From Isosphaeraceae bacterium (GTDB lineage Bacteria > Planctomycetota > Planctomycetia > Isosphaerales > Isosphaeraceae): 64,000 nt of DNA. Position numbers and translations under genes: made by a program. The notes beneath the pieces were generated by a model. That model made no database searches, was not told where the DNA came from, and was given only the letters and a program-made list of their open reading frames with translations. Location: positions 3,173,641 through 3,237,640 of the forward strand of contig BPJS01000001.1 in assembly GCA_026004735.1 (NCBI GenBank), given 5' to 3'. This document shows, piece after piece, positions 52,600 to 61,975 of the stretch. Position 1 is the stretch's first letter. Each line of letters begins with the position of its first letter.

Positions 52600-53595
52600 A
52601 TGGATCGAGCGGGCGATGGGGAGGCGCGAAGTGTTTGGGATGCGCGGGTTATTTCGAATGGGGGAGCGGTGGAGGTGCCGGGATGTGGTGGGGATGGGGT
52701 TGTTCCGGTGGTGGGAATTTCGGGGGGAAAGCGGAGGAGGCGAACGATCGGGCGGGCGGTGCGTGAGCGGTGGGCACGGGAGGTGGTGGCGTTTTTGAAG
52801 CGGGATGCGGTGGTGGTGGCCGAGGATGCGGAATCGGTGCATCAGGCGCGGCGGGCGGCGCGACGGCTTCGGGCGGCGCTTCGGTTGTACCGGCCGTTTT
52901 TTGATCGCCTCTGGGCGGGGAGTCTGGCGGACGAGGTGCGTTGGCTGGCGCGGCGGTTGGGCGTGGTGCGTGATCTGGACGTGGTGGGCGAGCGGTTTGT
53001 TCGCGAGGGTGGCAGTCTGGCGCTCGGTCCGATCCACGAGGCGATGGAGGCCAATCGGCGGTTGGCGCGGCAAGCGCTGGCCGAGGCGTTGGAGAGTCGG
53101 CGGCGGAGGGTGTTGCGGGAGAAGCTGCGGGAGGCGAGCCGTCATCCGTGGTTACGGGGCGAGCTGAGCGAGCCGGCGGGAAAGCGGCTGCGGCGGCGGC
53201 TGCGGTCACTTTGGCAGCGGCTGAAGGCGGCCCGGGATGGGGTGCGATTGGCGCCGGGTGACGAGGCGTATCACGAGGTGCGCAAGCGAGGCAAGGATCT
53301 GAGGCTGGCTATTGAGATCGCGGCCGGGGACATGGGTCGTCGCAAGGCGTTGGATCGTCTCGATCGAGCCTTGGGTCGGCTGGTTGCACGGCTGGGTGAG
53401 CGGCAGGATGCGGTGGTAGCCGCGCGGCTGATACGCGAGCTGGATGCGAGCCTGGAGGTGGGCCGGGAGGAGCGGCGGTTGGCGGTTGAGGCGCTGGTGG
53501 CGCGTTGGGCGGAGGAGGTGGATCGGGTGGACGCGGAGTTTGGTCGGTTGTGGCGGCGGGTACGGCGGTCGGCCAGGCGGTTGTTTGACCGGTGA
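52600..53595 (+). CDS. CHAD-domain protein
   Basis: About 331 aa. CHAD is an all-helical domain rich in conserved His and Arg that binds polyphosphate. Seen: ESVHQARRAARRLRAALRLY, WLARRLGVVRDLDVVGERF, EAYHEVRKRGKDLRLAIEI and QDAVVAARLIREL, the expected pairs of H-x-x-R-K/R helices. No CYTH domain is attached. The first ~45 residues are low-complexity and the start is uncertain (52600, ATG, or further in). Likely polyphosphate-associated. Confidence 0.8.
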   Translation: MDRAGDGEARSVWDARVISNGGAVEVPGCGGDGVVPVVGISGGKRRRRTIGRAVRERWAREVVAFLKRDAVVVAEDAESVHQARRAARRLRAALRLYRPFFDRLWAGSLADEVRWLARRLGVVRDLDVVGERFVREGGSLALGPIHEAMEANRRLARQALAEALESRRRRVLREKLREASRHPWLRGELSEPAGKRLRRRLRSLWQRLKAARDGVRLAPGDEAYHEVRKRGKDLRLAIEIAAGDMGRRKALDRLDRALGRLVARLGERQDAVVAARLIRELDASLEVGREERRLAVEALVARWAEEVDRVDAEFGRLWRRVRRSARRLFDR

Positions 53596-53722
53596 TGGAG
53601 CGCGGCTGGTCTGGACGGCGCGGCGGGGCGAGTGGCTAGAATAAAGTGGCTCGGGGGACGGACCGGGCCGGTGTGGCCGAGTGAGTTCGAGGAGAGCGCG
53701 TCGCGAGTGTCACGGAGGTTGC

Positions 53723-54358
53723 ATGCGACCGCAGGGGCTGAAGGACGCGTATTTCGCGGTGGCTCGGTATGCGTGTCTGCCGAGCACGTGGTTTCGATCG
53801 CTGATCTATCGGCTCCGACAGCCGCCCGAAGGGTTTCGGGTGCATCTGGGCTGCGGCCACAAATATATTCCCGGGATGATCAACGCGGACGGGAACCGAT
53901 TTCGCAAGATTGACCTCTGGATCGATCTGCGTAATCGACTGCCGTTTCCGGACGGGAGCTGCCAGTTTGTCTACAGCTCGCATACGCTCGAGCATTTTGT
54001 GCCGGACGATGCGATCGCGTTGCTGCGAGAGATCCGCCGGATTTTGCGTCCGGAGGGGGTTGCGCGGATTGCGGTGCCGAGCGTCGAGTACGCCCTGACG
54101 GTGGCGCGGGGTGGAGCGCGGGAGGACTGGCCGCGGGCGTTTGAGGATCCGGTCTCGCAGGCCGTTAATTACCTGTTTTGCGAAGGTCAGCATAAGTATG
54201 CGTACACGTATGAGATTCTTGCTGCGTTTGCGCGGCAGGCGGGATTTGGGCGGATTTACCACTACTCGCGCGAGGCCGACGTCAAGCCCAAGGATTATGG
54301 TGGGGTGGTGGTTGGCGATGAGCCGGCGGGATCGCTGGTGGTTGAGCTGCAGCCGTGA
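53723..54358 (+). CDS. SAM-dependent methyltransferase (Methyltransf_11 type)
   Basis: 211 aa. VHLGCGHKYIPGMINADGN is motif I with the acidic strand end, then LPFPDGSCQFVYSSHTLEHF (motif with HTLEH) and LLREIRRILRPEGVARIAVP. These are typical of small class I methyltransferases acting in polysaccharide or lipid modification; substrate unknown. ATG 53723 with GGAGG 5 nt upstream. Stands alone between the CHAD gene and the Gly-Gly protein. Confidence 0.82.
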   Translation: MRPQGLKDAYFAVARYACLPSTWFRSLIYRLRQPPEGFRVHLGCGHKYIPGMINADGNRFRKIDLWIDLRNRLPFPDGSCQFVYSSHTLEHFVPDDAIALLREIRRILRPEGVARIAVPSVEYALTVARGGAREDWPRAFEDPVSQAVNYLFCEGQHKYAYTYEILAAFARQAGFGRIYHYSREADVKPKDYGGVVVGDEPAGSLVVELQP

Positions 54359-54474
54359 GGGATTCCGGGGAGCGGTCCGCCTGGGCAGATGCGGGCTCGG
54401 CGGATAAGATTGGCTAATCAGGAACGGACAAATCGCGTTTCGCAGCCGGTCAGTCCAGCCAGGATGGGCGTGCG

Positions 54475-54702
54475 ATGGCAAAGCTTCGACTCTTGAAGAC
54501 GGGGCACGGCGACGTGTGTCTGGCCGAGTGGGATGTGGCGCTGCCGGAAACGGTGCGGCAGGCCGAAGCCGTGTTCCGCGAGCAGTGTGGGGCGGGACGG
54601 ATGGCGTTTCGGCTGGATGGTCCGGGCCGGACGCGGCCGTTGGATCGGTTCGACGCCACGGCGCCCGAGATCTTGATCGTCCCGGCGATCCAGGGCGGCT
54701 GA
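54475..54702 (+). CDS. Small protein ending in Gly-Gly, candidate ubiquitin-like (beta-grasp) protein
   Basis: 75 aa: LRLLKTGHGDVCLAEWDVA, then an AEAVFREQCGAGRMAFRLDG helix-strand part, and EILIVPAIQGG as the very C-terminus. Strand-strand-helix-strand-strand order and the terminal Gly-Gly resemble MoaD/ThiS/ubiquitin-like proteins that are activated at the C-terminus. I recall similar small GG-ending proteins with TGHGDT...W near the start in other bacteria but cannot name a family. The next gene starts 26 bp downstream. No E1-, E2- or JAB-like gene is in the window. The fold is inference. Confidence 0.55.
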   Translation: MAKLRLLKTGHGDVCLAEWDVALPETVRQAEAVFREQCGAGRMAFRLDGPGRTRPLDRFDATAPEILIVPAIQGG

Positions 54703-54727
54703 GGGGCAGGCCCGACGTGGTGTCGTG

Positions 54728-55600
54728 ATGATCCGGACCGGGTATTTGCGGTGGGAGATCGAGGTTGAGGACACGCGCTCGGCGGTGGACCGCGACGCGC
54801 GTGAGATTGTGTTCCTGGCTCGACCAAGCTACCGGCGGGTGGTAGTGCGGGGGCGGGCACACCAGGAGGCGGTCGAGCGGTTTGTCCGGGGCGAGGCCGG
54901 ATATGGCGAGTTGCTGCGTCGGGCCCGCAGCGATCGGGCGGAGACGGAGCTGACCATTCCGGATGTTGGTCCGCGGCGGTTTCGCTACAGCGAGTCGGAT
55001 CGGGCCGAGCGGCTGCGGTACTGGATGGAGAAGGTGCAGCGCGAGGCGTCGGCCTTTGCGCACGAAGTGGTTCGGGTGGCGTCGGGATTTCCGCAACTGG
55101 TGATTGCGAATCCGTCGGTGCGTGCGGGGTACGCGCGGCTGGTCGAGGCCGAGATTCATCGCGTGATTGAGGGGCGGAGCCAGCCCGCGGCGACCAACCA
55201 GAACGAGCCGATGCGGGTGGATGTGTCGGCCGATCTGACCGGGGTGCCTGAGTTGGTCGCCGCGGAGCTGGTGCGCGACGTGGTCGAACCGAAAGAGTTT
55301 GCCGAGTTTTGTACCTATGATCGTGTGACGATCACTCACGGCGGACTGCATTACCGGATCCCGCGGCGGACGCATGGGTTGATCGAGGTGTGGGATGCGC
55401 AGACGCTGCGCGGGGTGGCGCGGCTGTGCGTGGTGTTTCAGGATCCGGGGATGCCGCCGTCGGATGAAGTGGTGATGAAGTATTTGCTGGCCAAGCACAA
55501 TCCGGATTTGCTCTGGCAGCTTGGCGTTCGGTTTACCGCGCCGACGGGCCGGTTTGATGGCGCGCCGCCGCGCCGGATGGGATGGTCGCCGCGTTCGTGA
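54728..55600 (+). CDS. Unrecognised 290-aa protein downstream of the Gly-Gly protein
   Basis: Begins MIRTGYLRWEIEVEDTRSAV. A possible helical middle (AERLRYWMEKVQREASAFAH) and a strand-rich C-terminus with VTITHGGLHYRIPRRTHGLI and ARLCVVFQDPGMPPSDEVVM are visible; the latter looks strongly conserved in style (planctomycete hypothetical). Two Cys (FCTYDR, RLCVVF) are present. No E1/E2/JAB motif. Close spacing implies co-transcription with the Gly-Gly gene, so they may work together. Cytoplasmic by appearance. Confidence 0.6.
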   Translation: MIRTGYLRWEIEVEDTRSAVDRDAREIVFLARPSYRRVVVRGRAHQEAVERFVRGEAGYGELLRRARSDRAETELTIPDVGPRRFRYSESDRAERLRYWMEKVQREASAFAHEVVRVASGFPQLVIANPSVRAGYARLVEAEIHRVIEGRSQPAATNQNEPMRVDVSADLTGVPELVAAELVRDVVEPKEFAEFCTYDRVTITHGGLHYRIPRRTHGLIEVWDAQTLRGVARLCVVFQDPGMPPSDEVVMKYLLAKHNPDLLWQLGVRFTAPTGRFDGAPPRRMGWSPRS

Positions 55601-55813
55601 TGCGGCGGCCATTCTGAACGAAGTTTCGCGGCTTTTTCACAAGACCTACGTCTTGCGAGGTTAGGGTACGCAGGCCTCGTGATGCACGACGCGACATCGT
55701 GATCGGACCGACCGGTCTTCGGTTCGATGCTCAGGCTGCGGTTTGGCTCAGGAAGCGAAACCGCAGGTATGGAGATGGTCCGTCTTTCGATTCCTCGGGG
55801 AGGCATGCTTTCG
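55601..55813. other. Intergenic with small hairpin
   Basis: About 210 bp. CAAGAC-CTAC-GTCTTG at about 55640-55655 is a 6-bp hairpin preceded by CTTTTT. It may end the upstream pair of genes, but the T-run is on the wrong side for the plus strand. GGGGAGG at 55797-55803 serves the next gene. Confidence 0.4.
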
Positions 55814-56452
55814 ATGCGACGATTCGGTGTTCTGTGTTGGGCGATTCTGGTGTCGAGCGCGGGGGCGGGACTGTGCCGCGGCGAATTGATCACGCTGCGG
55901 TTTGATGAGCGGCCGGCCGAGACGCCGTTGGCGCCCTCGGTCACCGTGGACGGCATCACATTCACCTATGAGGGTGGGCCGTTTGCTGTCTACAACTCGC
56001 TGAACCGATTCACGCCGGGCGTGGATGCGGTTCATCTGGATGGCAGTGTTCTGGAAGGAGACACGCTGGGCCGGCTGACGATCGACTTCGGAGCCGCGGC
56101 GTTGTCGCTTGAGTTTGCGGTTGCGCTGAGCGATTTCGCCACGTATCTGCCGGGGTTTTCGATTGAGCTGTTTGACCCGGGGCTGATGTCGCTGGGGACG
56201 TTTGACGTACTGACAACGCAGCAGGTTCCGGGAACCGGGTTTTCCGAAGGAGTGTTTTCGTTTCGGGGGAACCGGGTTCGGCGGGCGGTGCTCTCGTTTA
56301 GTCCGGAGGTTGCCAACACGGCGTACAGCTTCGCACTGGACAATTTGCGGGCTGTGGTTGTGCCCGAGCCCAGCGGTCTGGTGCTGGTCGGTAGTGGTGT
56401 GATCGGACTGATCGTGTGCGGTCGGCGGCGGTTGGTTCGCCGGGCGGCTTAG
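55814..56452 (+). CDS. PEP-CTERM sorting-signal exported protein
   Basis: 212 aa. N-terminal signal (MRRFGVLCWAILVSSAGAGL), a beta-rich body (LGRLTIDFGAAALSLEFAVA; SFALDNLRAVVV) and a C-terminal PEP-CTERM tail: VVPEPSGLVLVGSGVIGLIV then basic RRRLVRRAA. The tail is recognised by exosortase, which removes it during surface export. Function of the body unknown. ATG at 55814 with GGGGAGG 10 nt upstream; an ATG at 55805 is too close to that site. Confidence 0.85.
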   Translation: MRRFGVLCWAILVSSAGAGLCRGELITLRFDERPAETPLAPSVTVDGITFTYEGGPFAVYNSLNRFTPGVDAVHLDGSVLEGDTLGRLTIDFGAAALSLEFAVALSDFATYLPGFSIELFDPGLMSLGTFDVLTTQQVPGTGFSEGVFSFRGNRVRRAVLSFSPEVANTAYSFALDNLRAVVVPEPSGLVLVGSGVIGLIVCGRRRLVRRAA

Positions 56453-56502
56453 TCTGGGATTGACCCGAGCGGCAAGGACACAGACTCAGGAGAGGTGCAG
56501 CC

Positions 56503-58002
56503 ATGATGAAGGAATTTCGGGCGCTGGATCGGGAGATTGAGGCGCGGAGCGAGGATCAGGCGTTGGATCCAACGATTCCGGCCCCGCCGGCGGCGTTGGA
56601 CCGGCGATCGTTCTTGCGGCGTTCGGCCGGGATGGCGGGGGGTGCGACTCTGGCTCTGACGCTGCAGGAATTTCTGGGCCGTTCGGCGAAGGGAGATTCG
56701 CCGGGACCCGGTTATGGGCCGTTGTTCCCGAAGGCGGATCGGAATACGGGTTTGGAGTTGCTGGAGCTGCCCGAGGGTTTTGAATACGTCTCGTTTGGCT
56801 GGCGGGGCGATCCGCTCCGTGGTCAGTTGCGGACGCTGTGGAACCACGATGGGATGGCGGCGTTTCCGGTGGGGCCGTACCACGTGGTTTTAATCCGCAA
56901 TCATGAGATGCGGCGTTCGAACGTGCGGGCTCAGCGGGGCGCGCCAGTGTACGATCCCTGGGGAGGGGGCGGCACGTCGAATCTGCTGTTCAACATGAAG
57001 ACGGGGCAACTAGAGAATGCCTGGCAGAGCCTGTCCGGGACGGACATCAATTGTGCAGGAGGCCCGACTCCGTGGGGGACGTGGCTGACCTGCGAAGAGA
57101 CCTTTGCCTTGCCGCCCACGCGCGGATACACAAAGACCCACGGCTGGGTTTTTGAGGTTCCGGTGTTTGGTTGGGCGCGGCCAGTGCCGATCCGTGAGAT
57201 GGGCTGGTTCTCGCACGAGGCGGTGGCCATCGATCCGATGACCAACATCGTGTACGAGACCGAGGATCAGCATACGTCCGGATTCTACCGGTTTATTCCC
57301 AACGTTCCGGGTCAGCTCCAGGCGGGTGGCCGACTGGAGATGCTGAGCGTGGCGGGTCAGCCGATGCGTGATCTCCGCGGGTTCATGGGGAACGGTGCCC
57401 AGTTCCCCGTGGAGTGGGTTCCAATTCACGATCCGGCGTTGGTTCGGACGACTCCCGAGCCGCTGGGGGTGTTCAAGCAGGGGCTAGCGCTCGGCGGTGC
57501 GATCTTTGCGCGTCTGGAGGGGTGCTGGTACAGCCCGGACAATGGCAAGATTTACATCAACGCGACGACGGGCGGTGGGGTCGACCCGACCAACAACCGG
57601 AGTGTGGGTGCCGGGCAGGTCTGGGAGTACGACCCGGTCAACGAGCTGCTGACCTGCATTTTCCAATCGCCCGACAATGAGACGCTCGACAACCCGGATA
57701 ATTTGGCCATCAGCCCCCGAACCGGCGGCCTGATCCTTTGCGAGGATGGCTCGTTGGATGGCCAGCGGCTTCAGGTGATGACGGTCGATGGTCGGCTGGC
57801 TCCGTTTGCCCGGAGCAATATTGTGATCCCGTCGGTCGGCAATCCCAAGCCGGGCATCGCCCCGGGGGATTACCGGGGTGCGGAATGGGCTGGCGCCTGC
57901 TTTGCCAGCGACGCCGATGGCCGTCAGTGGCTGTTTGTCAATAATTTTGCGCCGGGGATTACGTTTGCCATCACGGGTGACTGGTCCCGGGGCGGGCTCT
58001 GA
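56503..58002 (+). CDS. Tat-exported PhoX-like (DUF839) protein
   Basis: 499 aa. Twin-arginine signal LDRRSFLRRSAGMAGGATLA, then the DUF839/PhoX pattern: EGFEYVSFGWRGDPLRGQL, LIRNHEMRRSNV, CAGGPTPWGTWLTCEETF, GWFSHEAVAIDPMTNIVYET and EDQHTSGFYRFIPN. PhoX phosphatases use Ca/Fe centres; several of their ligand segments (CEET, SHEA, ED) are present. Probably an alkaline phosphatase-type or related propeller; substrate unknown. ATG 56503 (or 56506), AGGAGAGG upstream. Confidence 0.85.
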   Translation: MMKEFRALDREIEARSEDQALDPTIPAPPAALDRRSFLRRSAGMAGGATLALTLQEFLGRSAKGDSPGPGYGPLFPKADRNTGLELLELPEGFEYVSFGWRGDPLRGQLRTLWNHDGMAAFPVGPYHVVLIRNHEMRRSNVRAQRGAPVYDPWGGGGTSNLLFNMKTGQLENAWQSLSGTDINCAGGPTPWGTWLTCEETFALPPTRGYTKTHGWVFEVPVFGWARPVPIREMGWFSHEAVAIDPMTNIVYETEDQHTSGFYRFIPNVPGQLQAGGRLEMLSVAGQPMRDLRGFMGNGAQFPVEWVPIHDPALVRTTPEPLGVFKQGLALGGAIFARLEGCWYSPDNGKIYINATTGGGVDPTNNRSVGAGQVWEYDPVNELLTCIFQSPDNETLDNPDNLAISPRTGGLILCEDGSLDGQRLQVMTVDGRLAPFARSNIVIPSVGNPKPGIAPGDYRGAEWAGACFASDADGRQWLFVNNFAPGITFAITGDWSRGGL

Positions 58003-58145
58003 TTTGGGCTTGAGCCGTTGTTTCGGTCGACCGGCAGGGCGGGCGCGGAGTGACGAGGCCGCGTCCGCCCTCGTGTTTGGAAGATGAAGGCGATTATGAT
58101 TGCCGGTGTTGGGATCTTGCCGAGGTTGAATTTTGAGACGCCACG

Positions 58146-59657
58146 ATGCGGATCTTGCCTGTATGGCTCGTTTTGCTCAGTGTGGGGGGAATGGGGGGAT
58201 GGCTGGCGGTGGGACCGTGGACGTGTTGCGGTTCTGCACAGGCGGCGCAGGAAGGTCCTGTAAGGCCGAGTCGAGCGCGGGGTGAGGTGGGAACGGCTGC
58301 CGGGCAGGCTGGACCGGCGGAGTCAAGCGGCAGTCGACACGGGGCGAGTCACGATCCGGCGATCGCCGAGAGGCGAGACGCTGGGGCGCGCGGGGTTCTC
58401 TGGGCTTGGCCGGTCAGCCCGATCGAGGTGTGGGTTGCATGTGCGGGCGCGGGCCTCGAGGCCGAGGCGATCGCCCGGCTGCCGGGGACGCGGATCGCCT
58501 GGGCCGCGGGTGACCAGAATGGGGACCGAAGCAATCGCGACCGATCGTTGCCTTCGGCAGCGGCGAGCGGGCGAAACGAACCGCGCGGAACGATTGGCAT
58601 CGCCGGAGCGCGGTTCGACGTGGAGGAACCGACGGTGTTGATTCTGGCGACCGACCCGCATCCGGCCGATGCGGTCTACGCGTTCGAAGTCGGCGGGGAG
58701 AGGGTCGCGTATTCGTTCGCCGGGGTTGAGGCGGTCTGGGAGCGGGACGGAGAGCCGGCATCCGGTCAGAGCCTGGTGTGGCCGCACCTGGACCTGGATG
58801 CAGTCCGGCGGCTCACGGCTGGCTCGCGCGTGCATGAGCGGCAGTTGGAGAGTCTGGCGGCGGCGGGGACGCTCGCGTTGCGGGTGTGGGTGCGCTTGCC
58901 TAAAAGGACGACATTGACGCTCGAGGCCGGGGGAGCGCTGACCTTTGAGGAGGGGACGCTCGGCGGCGAGGACGGACAGTTCGGCGACGACCGGCGGCGG
59001 ATCATCTTTCGGACGACCGACTCGGAGCCGGCGGAGTTGTTTGTCGTGCTGGCAACCGGCGGCGATGGGCCGCCGCGGCTGCGCGCGACGATGCGCACGG
59101 AGGCCGACCCGACTGAGCGCCCCCTGCCCCGTGAGGCTCTGCGGCTGCCGTGGGTACCACCGTCGGCCGCCAGTCCCGCTGCACCGGGCGAGGTTGCCGA
59201 AGCGACGCTCACCGGCGGTGACCCCGTCCGAGGGGAGGCGGTCTTTTTCAGCGAGGCGGCCCGGTGTGCCAACTGCCACCGTGTCGACGGCCGCGGCGCC
59301 GAGGTTGGTCCGGACCTGTCGAATTTGAGCGACATGAGCCTGGCGACCCTTGCCCGTGAGATCGCTGAACCCAGCGCGACGATTCATCCGGACTACGTTC
59401 CGTACACAGTCTCGCTCAAAGACGGGCGGGTGCTGGCCGGACTGGTGCGAGCCGAGGGCGCGGAGCTACTGCGGATCGTGGACCCGAACGCGCAGGAGAC
59501 CCGGGTCGCACGATCCGAAGTGGAGCAAATCCGCCCGACGGCCACGTCGATCATGCCGGTCGGGCTGGTGGGAGTGATCGGCGAGCAGGGGTTTCGCGAT
59601 CTGCTGGCCTATCTGACCGCGCGGCGGACTCCGAGTGAGGCCGGATCGTCGAAGTGA
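58146..59657 (+). CDS. Exported protein with C-terminal planctomycete c-type heme domain
   Basis: 503 aa. A signal peptide (ILPVWLVLLSVGGMGGWLAV) and a beta-rich region (VLILATDPHPADAVYAFEVG) precede a C-terminal heme-binding domain of the planctomycete type: RGEAVFFSEAARCANCHRVD (CxxCH at about 374-378), GPDLSNLSDMSLATLAREIA, EPSATIHPDYVPYTVSLKDG and VEQIRPTATSIMPVGLVGVI. This domain typically carries one c-type heme with Met ligand in IMP. Likely periplasmic electron transfer or sensing. ATG at 58146. Confidence 0.85.
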   Translation: MRILPVWLVLLSVGGMGGWLAVGPWTCCGSAQAAQEGPVRPSRARGEVGTAAGQAGPAESSGSRHGASHDPAIAERRDAGARGVLWAWPVSPIEVWVACAGAGLEAEAIARLPGTRIAWAAGDQNGDRSNRDRSLPSAAASGRNEPRGTIGIAGARFDVEEPTVLILATDPHPADAVYAFEVGGERVAYSFAGVEAVWERDGEPASGQSLVWPHLDLDAVRRLTAGSRVHERQLESLAAAGTLALRVWVRLPKRTTLTLEAGGALTFEEGTLGGEDGQFGDDRRRIIFRTTDSEPAELFVVLATGGDGPPRLRATMRTEADPTERPLPREALRLPWVPPSAASPAAPGEVAEATLTGGDPVRGEAVFFSEAARCANCHRVDGRGAEVGPDLSNLSDMSLATLAREIAEPSATIHPDYVPYTVSLKDGRVLAGLVRAEGAELLRIVDPNAQETRVARSEVEQIRPTATSIMPVGLVGVIGEQGFRDLLAYLTARRTPSEAGSSK

Positions 59658-59841
59658 TACCGACGCGATCGCCGCAGAAGCGAGAGCGGCAGCGGGATGA
59701 AAAATGGATCGGGGATGCAGCCGTGTCGGAGGCCCCTGGACGCGCTGGTCAGCCGAATGCGCGGCTGCCGCGGGACGATCGGGCCGGTGAATCGGTTGGG
59801 CAGACCGGTGGAACGGGCGGCGGCGTTCGGCCTGGGTGGGA

Positions 59842-61056
59842 TCAGGCTCCGAATTTGCCGAGGCGGCGCGCGTGGGCCATCGCCAGGGGCATGATGTGCT
59901 TGGCGAGAATCTGGCCCAGGCCGCCCTGGAGGCAGGGCCGTTCGCCGAAGCGGGTGACCGGGTCGGGCCGGACGGTCTCGGGCGCCCAGAGGAGCAACGG
60001 CACGGGATGCCAGCTATGGGACCGAAGGCGGCTGGGGGTGGAGTGGTCGCCCGTGACGATCAGCACGTCCGGCTTCAAGGCGACGATCTTCGGCAGCTCG
60101 CGGTCGAGCGCCTCGATCACTTCGACCTTCTTGGCGAACTGGCCGTCTTCGCCCGTGCTGTCGGTGTATTTGTAGTGGATGAAGAAAAAGTCGAACTGAT
60201 CCCAGTTTGCCTTCAAAGCCTCCATCTGGTTGGCCAGGGTGGAGCCCGGCTCAAGGATTGTCATTCCGACCAGTCGCGCCAGGCCGCGGTACATGGGGTA
60301 GACGGCGATGGCGGCGGCGTTGAGTCCGTAGACCTCGGCGAAGGAACGGATATCGGGGAGGCGGGCGAAGCCGCGAAGGGTGGCGAAGTTGGCGGGATGG
60401 TCGTTCTGGAGGATCTGTCGGGCCTGGCGGAGGAATTCGGCGGCGATCTGGGCGGTTTTGGCGGAGGCGGGGTCGCCGGCCGCGGCATGAGGGTCGAGGG
60501 CCGGTTCGCCGGTGCGGCCGGGGTCGGTGTCGCCGACCTGATCGCCGAGCCCGTCGCCGCGGAAGCGGACGACGAAGCGGTAGTCCTTGACCGGCTCGAC
60601 GAGGGTTTCGACACCCTCGATCCGGATGGCGCGGAGTTTCTGGACGAGCTGGACGCAGGTTTCGGTGGGGATGCGGCCAGCGCGGCGGTCGGTGATACGG
60701 CCCTGGGCGTCGATGGTGCAGAAGTTGCCGCGGATGGCGACGTCGCGCGGCCCGACCTCGACGCCGATACCGAGCGCCTCGAGCACGCCGCGGCCGATGG
60801 GGTGTTCGAGGGGGTCGTAGCCGAAGAGACCTAGATGCCCGGGTCCGGAGCCAGGCGTAATACCGGGTGCGACCGGGATGCTCAGGCCGACCGTGCCCTC
60901 GGCGGCGAGCCGGTCCAGGTTGGGGGTTTGGGCGGCCTCGAGTTCGGTCGGACCGCCCGGCTCGATGGGCAGGCCGCCGAGGCCGTCAGCGACCAGGAGG
61001 ACGATCCGGGTCGAGTTCGGTTCGCGGATCGAGCGGATCAGGTCGTGGATGTGCAT
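59842..61056 (-). CDS. 2,3-bisphosphoglycerate-independent phosphoglycerate mutase, archaeal type (ApgM)
   Basis: 404 aa, alkaline-phosphatase superfamily. Motifs: RIVLLVADGLGGLPIEPGGP (metal Asp), TELEAAQTPNLDRLAAEG, the nucleophile Ser region APGITPGSGPGHLGLFGYDP, RGNFCTIDAQGRITDRRAGR and TGDHSTPSRLRSHSWHPVPL. It interconverts 3- and 2-phosphoglycerate in glycolysis. ATG 61056 (MHIHDLIRSIRE) is preferred to longer frames. Alternatively a phosphonopyruvate-decarboxylase-related branch member. Confidence 0.9.
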   Translation of the reverse strand: MHIHDLIRSIREPNSTRIVLLVADGLGGLPIEPGGPTELEAAQTPNLDRLAAEGTVGLSIPVAPGITPGSGPGHLGLFGYDPLEHPIGRGVLEALGIGVEVGPRDVAIRGNFCTIDAQGRITDRRAGRIPTETCVQLVQKLRAIRIEGVETLVEPVKDYRFVVRFRGDGLGDQVGDTDPGRTGEPALDPHAAAGDPASAKTAQIAAEFLRQARQILQNDHPANFATLRGFARLPDIRSFAEVYGLNAAAIAVYPMYRGLARLVGMTILEPGSTLANQMEALKANWDQFDFFFIHYKYTDSTGEDGQFAKKVEVIEALDRELPKIVALKPDVLIVTGDHSTPSRLRSHSWHPVPLLLWAPETVRPDPVTRFGERPCLQGGLGQILAKHIMPLAMAHARRLGKFGA

Positions 61057-61141
61057 GGGAGCGATTCTCGGAGAGGGAGACCTGGCTGGTTCCGACTTGA
61101 TTTCGGATGCGGGGAATTCTGACCGACGGCGTGCGCTGCGG

Positions 61142-61975
61142 TCAATTGGAGTCAGAGGGGCTACCGGGGTTGTGGGGGAGGTGTGTGGTTGAGTCGATGC
61201 CGCCGGCGTGGTCTGCCTCACCGTTTTGGTCCGCAGCGTTGATTGGCGGAGGTGATTTGTCCGCTCGGGTGGTACCGGGGATGGTGGCAGCCCTGGCGCG
61301 GGCGGTGGCGATCTCGGAGTCGATCAGCCGGGTGCCGGTGGTTCCGGAGGCCATCAGGTGGGTTCGGTCCGGGCGGTGGGCCAGTCCTAGGGCGTGGCCG
61401 ATCTCGTGCGCGGTGACTCGCGGCAGAGGTTCGTCAATGCCGCCGTCCACCGGGCGGAGCGAGGCGGAGTCCTGGACCATCGCCTGACGGCCGCCGAGGT
61501 AGACCCCGTTCACTGGCAGGCGGTGCACGTAGTAGACGTGCAGGCCATCGTCGGTGAACGAGTCGCGGGGGATCAACGGGCGATAGCGTGGGAGCGGGGG
61601 GTCGCTCTCGCCGAGCAACTGCCGGAGCGAGCGAAACGCCTCAAGGCCGGCGGCCTGTTCGACATGGCGGGAGGCGGCCCGGAATTGAATCCGCGCGGGC
61701 TGCCAGATCTGGTTGACCTTGCTCAGAATCCGGTTGAGGTCGGCCTCGGTCAGGGTGCAGTCGATTTCGGGCAGGTTGTCGGCGCGGAGGATGTGCAGAT
61801 GAAGCGGGACGACGAGAAGAACGTCGGGAGGCAAGGGTTCGTCGCCGCGGGTTGGTTCGACGGCGGCCAGCAGAAGCACGACGGCGACTCGCCATCGGGA
61901 TCTCGAGCGGCTACTCTGAAGCCTGCGACCCGGAGAGGGGAACTTCGTCGGCTTCGTGAGGAGGAGACAGTTCAT
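61142..61975 (-). CDS. Metzincin-like zinc metalloprotease
   Basis: 277 aa. The zinc motif HEIGHALGLAH (190-200) and a Met-turn HLMAS (Met208) are those of matrixin-type metzincins. An N-terminal hydrophobic stretch (WRVAVVLLLAAVEPTRG) suggests export, and DLNRILSKVNQIWQPARIQF is the usual pre-domain helix. The C-terminus is Pro/Ala-rich. Substrate unknown. The ATG (61975-61973) lies inside the 5' end of the divergent rhodanese gene, so the two share a 20-bp overlap; no better start is visible downstream. Confidence 0.78.
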   Translation of the reverse strand: MNCLLLTKPTKFPSPGRRLQSSRSRSRWRVAVVLLLAAVEPTRGDEPLPPDVLLVVPLHLHILRADNLPEIDCTLTEADLNRILSKVNQIWQPARIQFRAASRHVEQAAGLEAFRSLRQLLGESDPPLPRYRPLIPRDSFTDDGLHVYYVHRLPVNGVYLGGRQAMVQDSASLRPVDGGIDEPLPRVTAHEIGHALGLAHRPDRTHLMASGTTGTRLIDSEIATARARAATIPGTTRADKSPPPINAADQNGEADHAGGIDSTTHLPHNPGSPSDSN

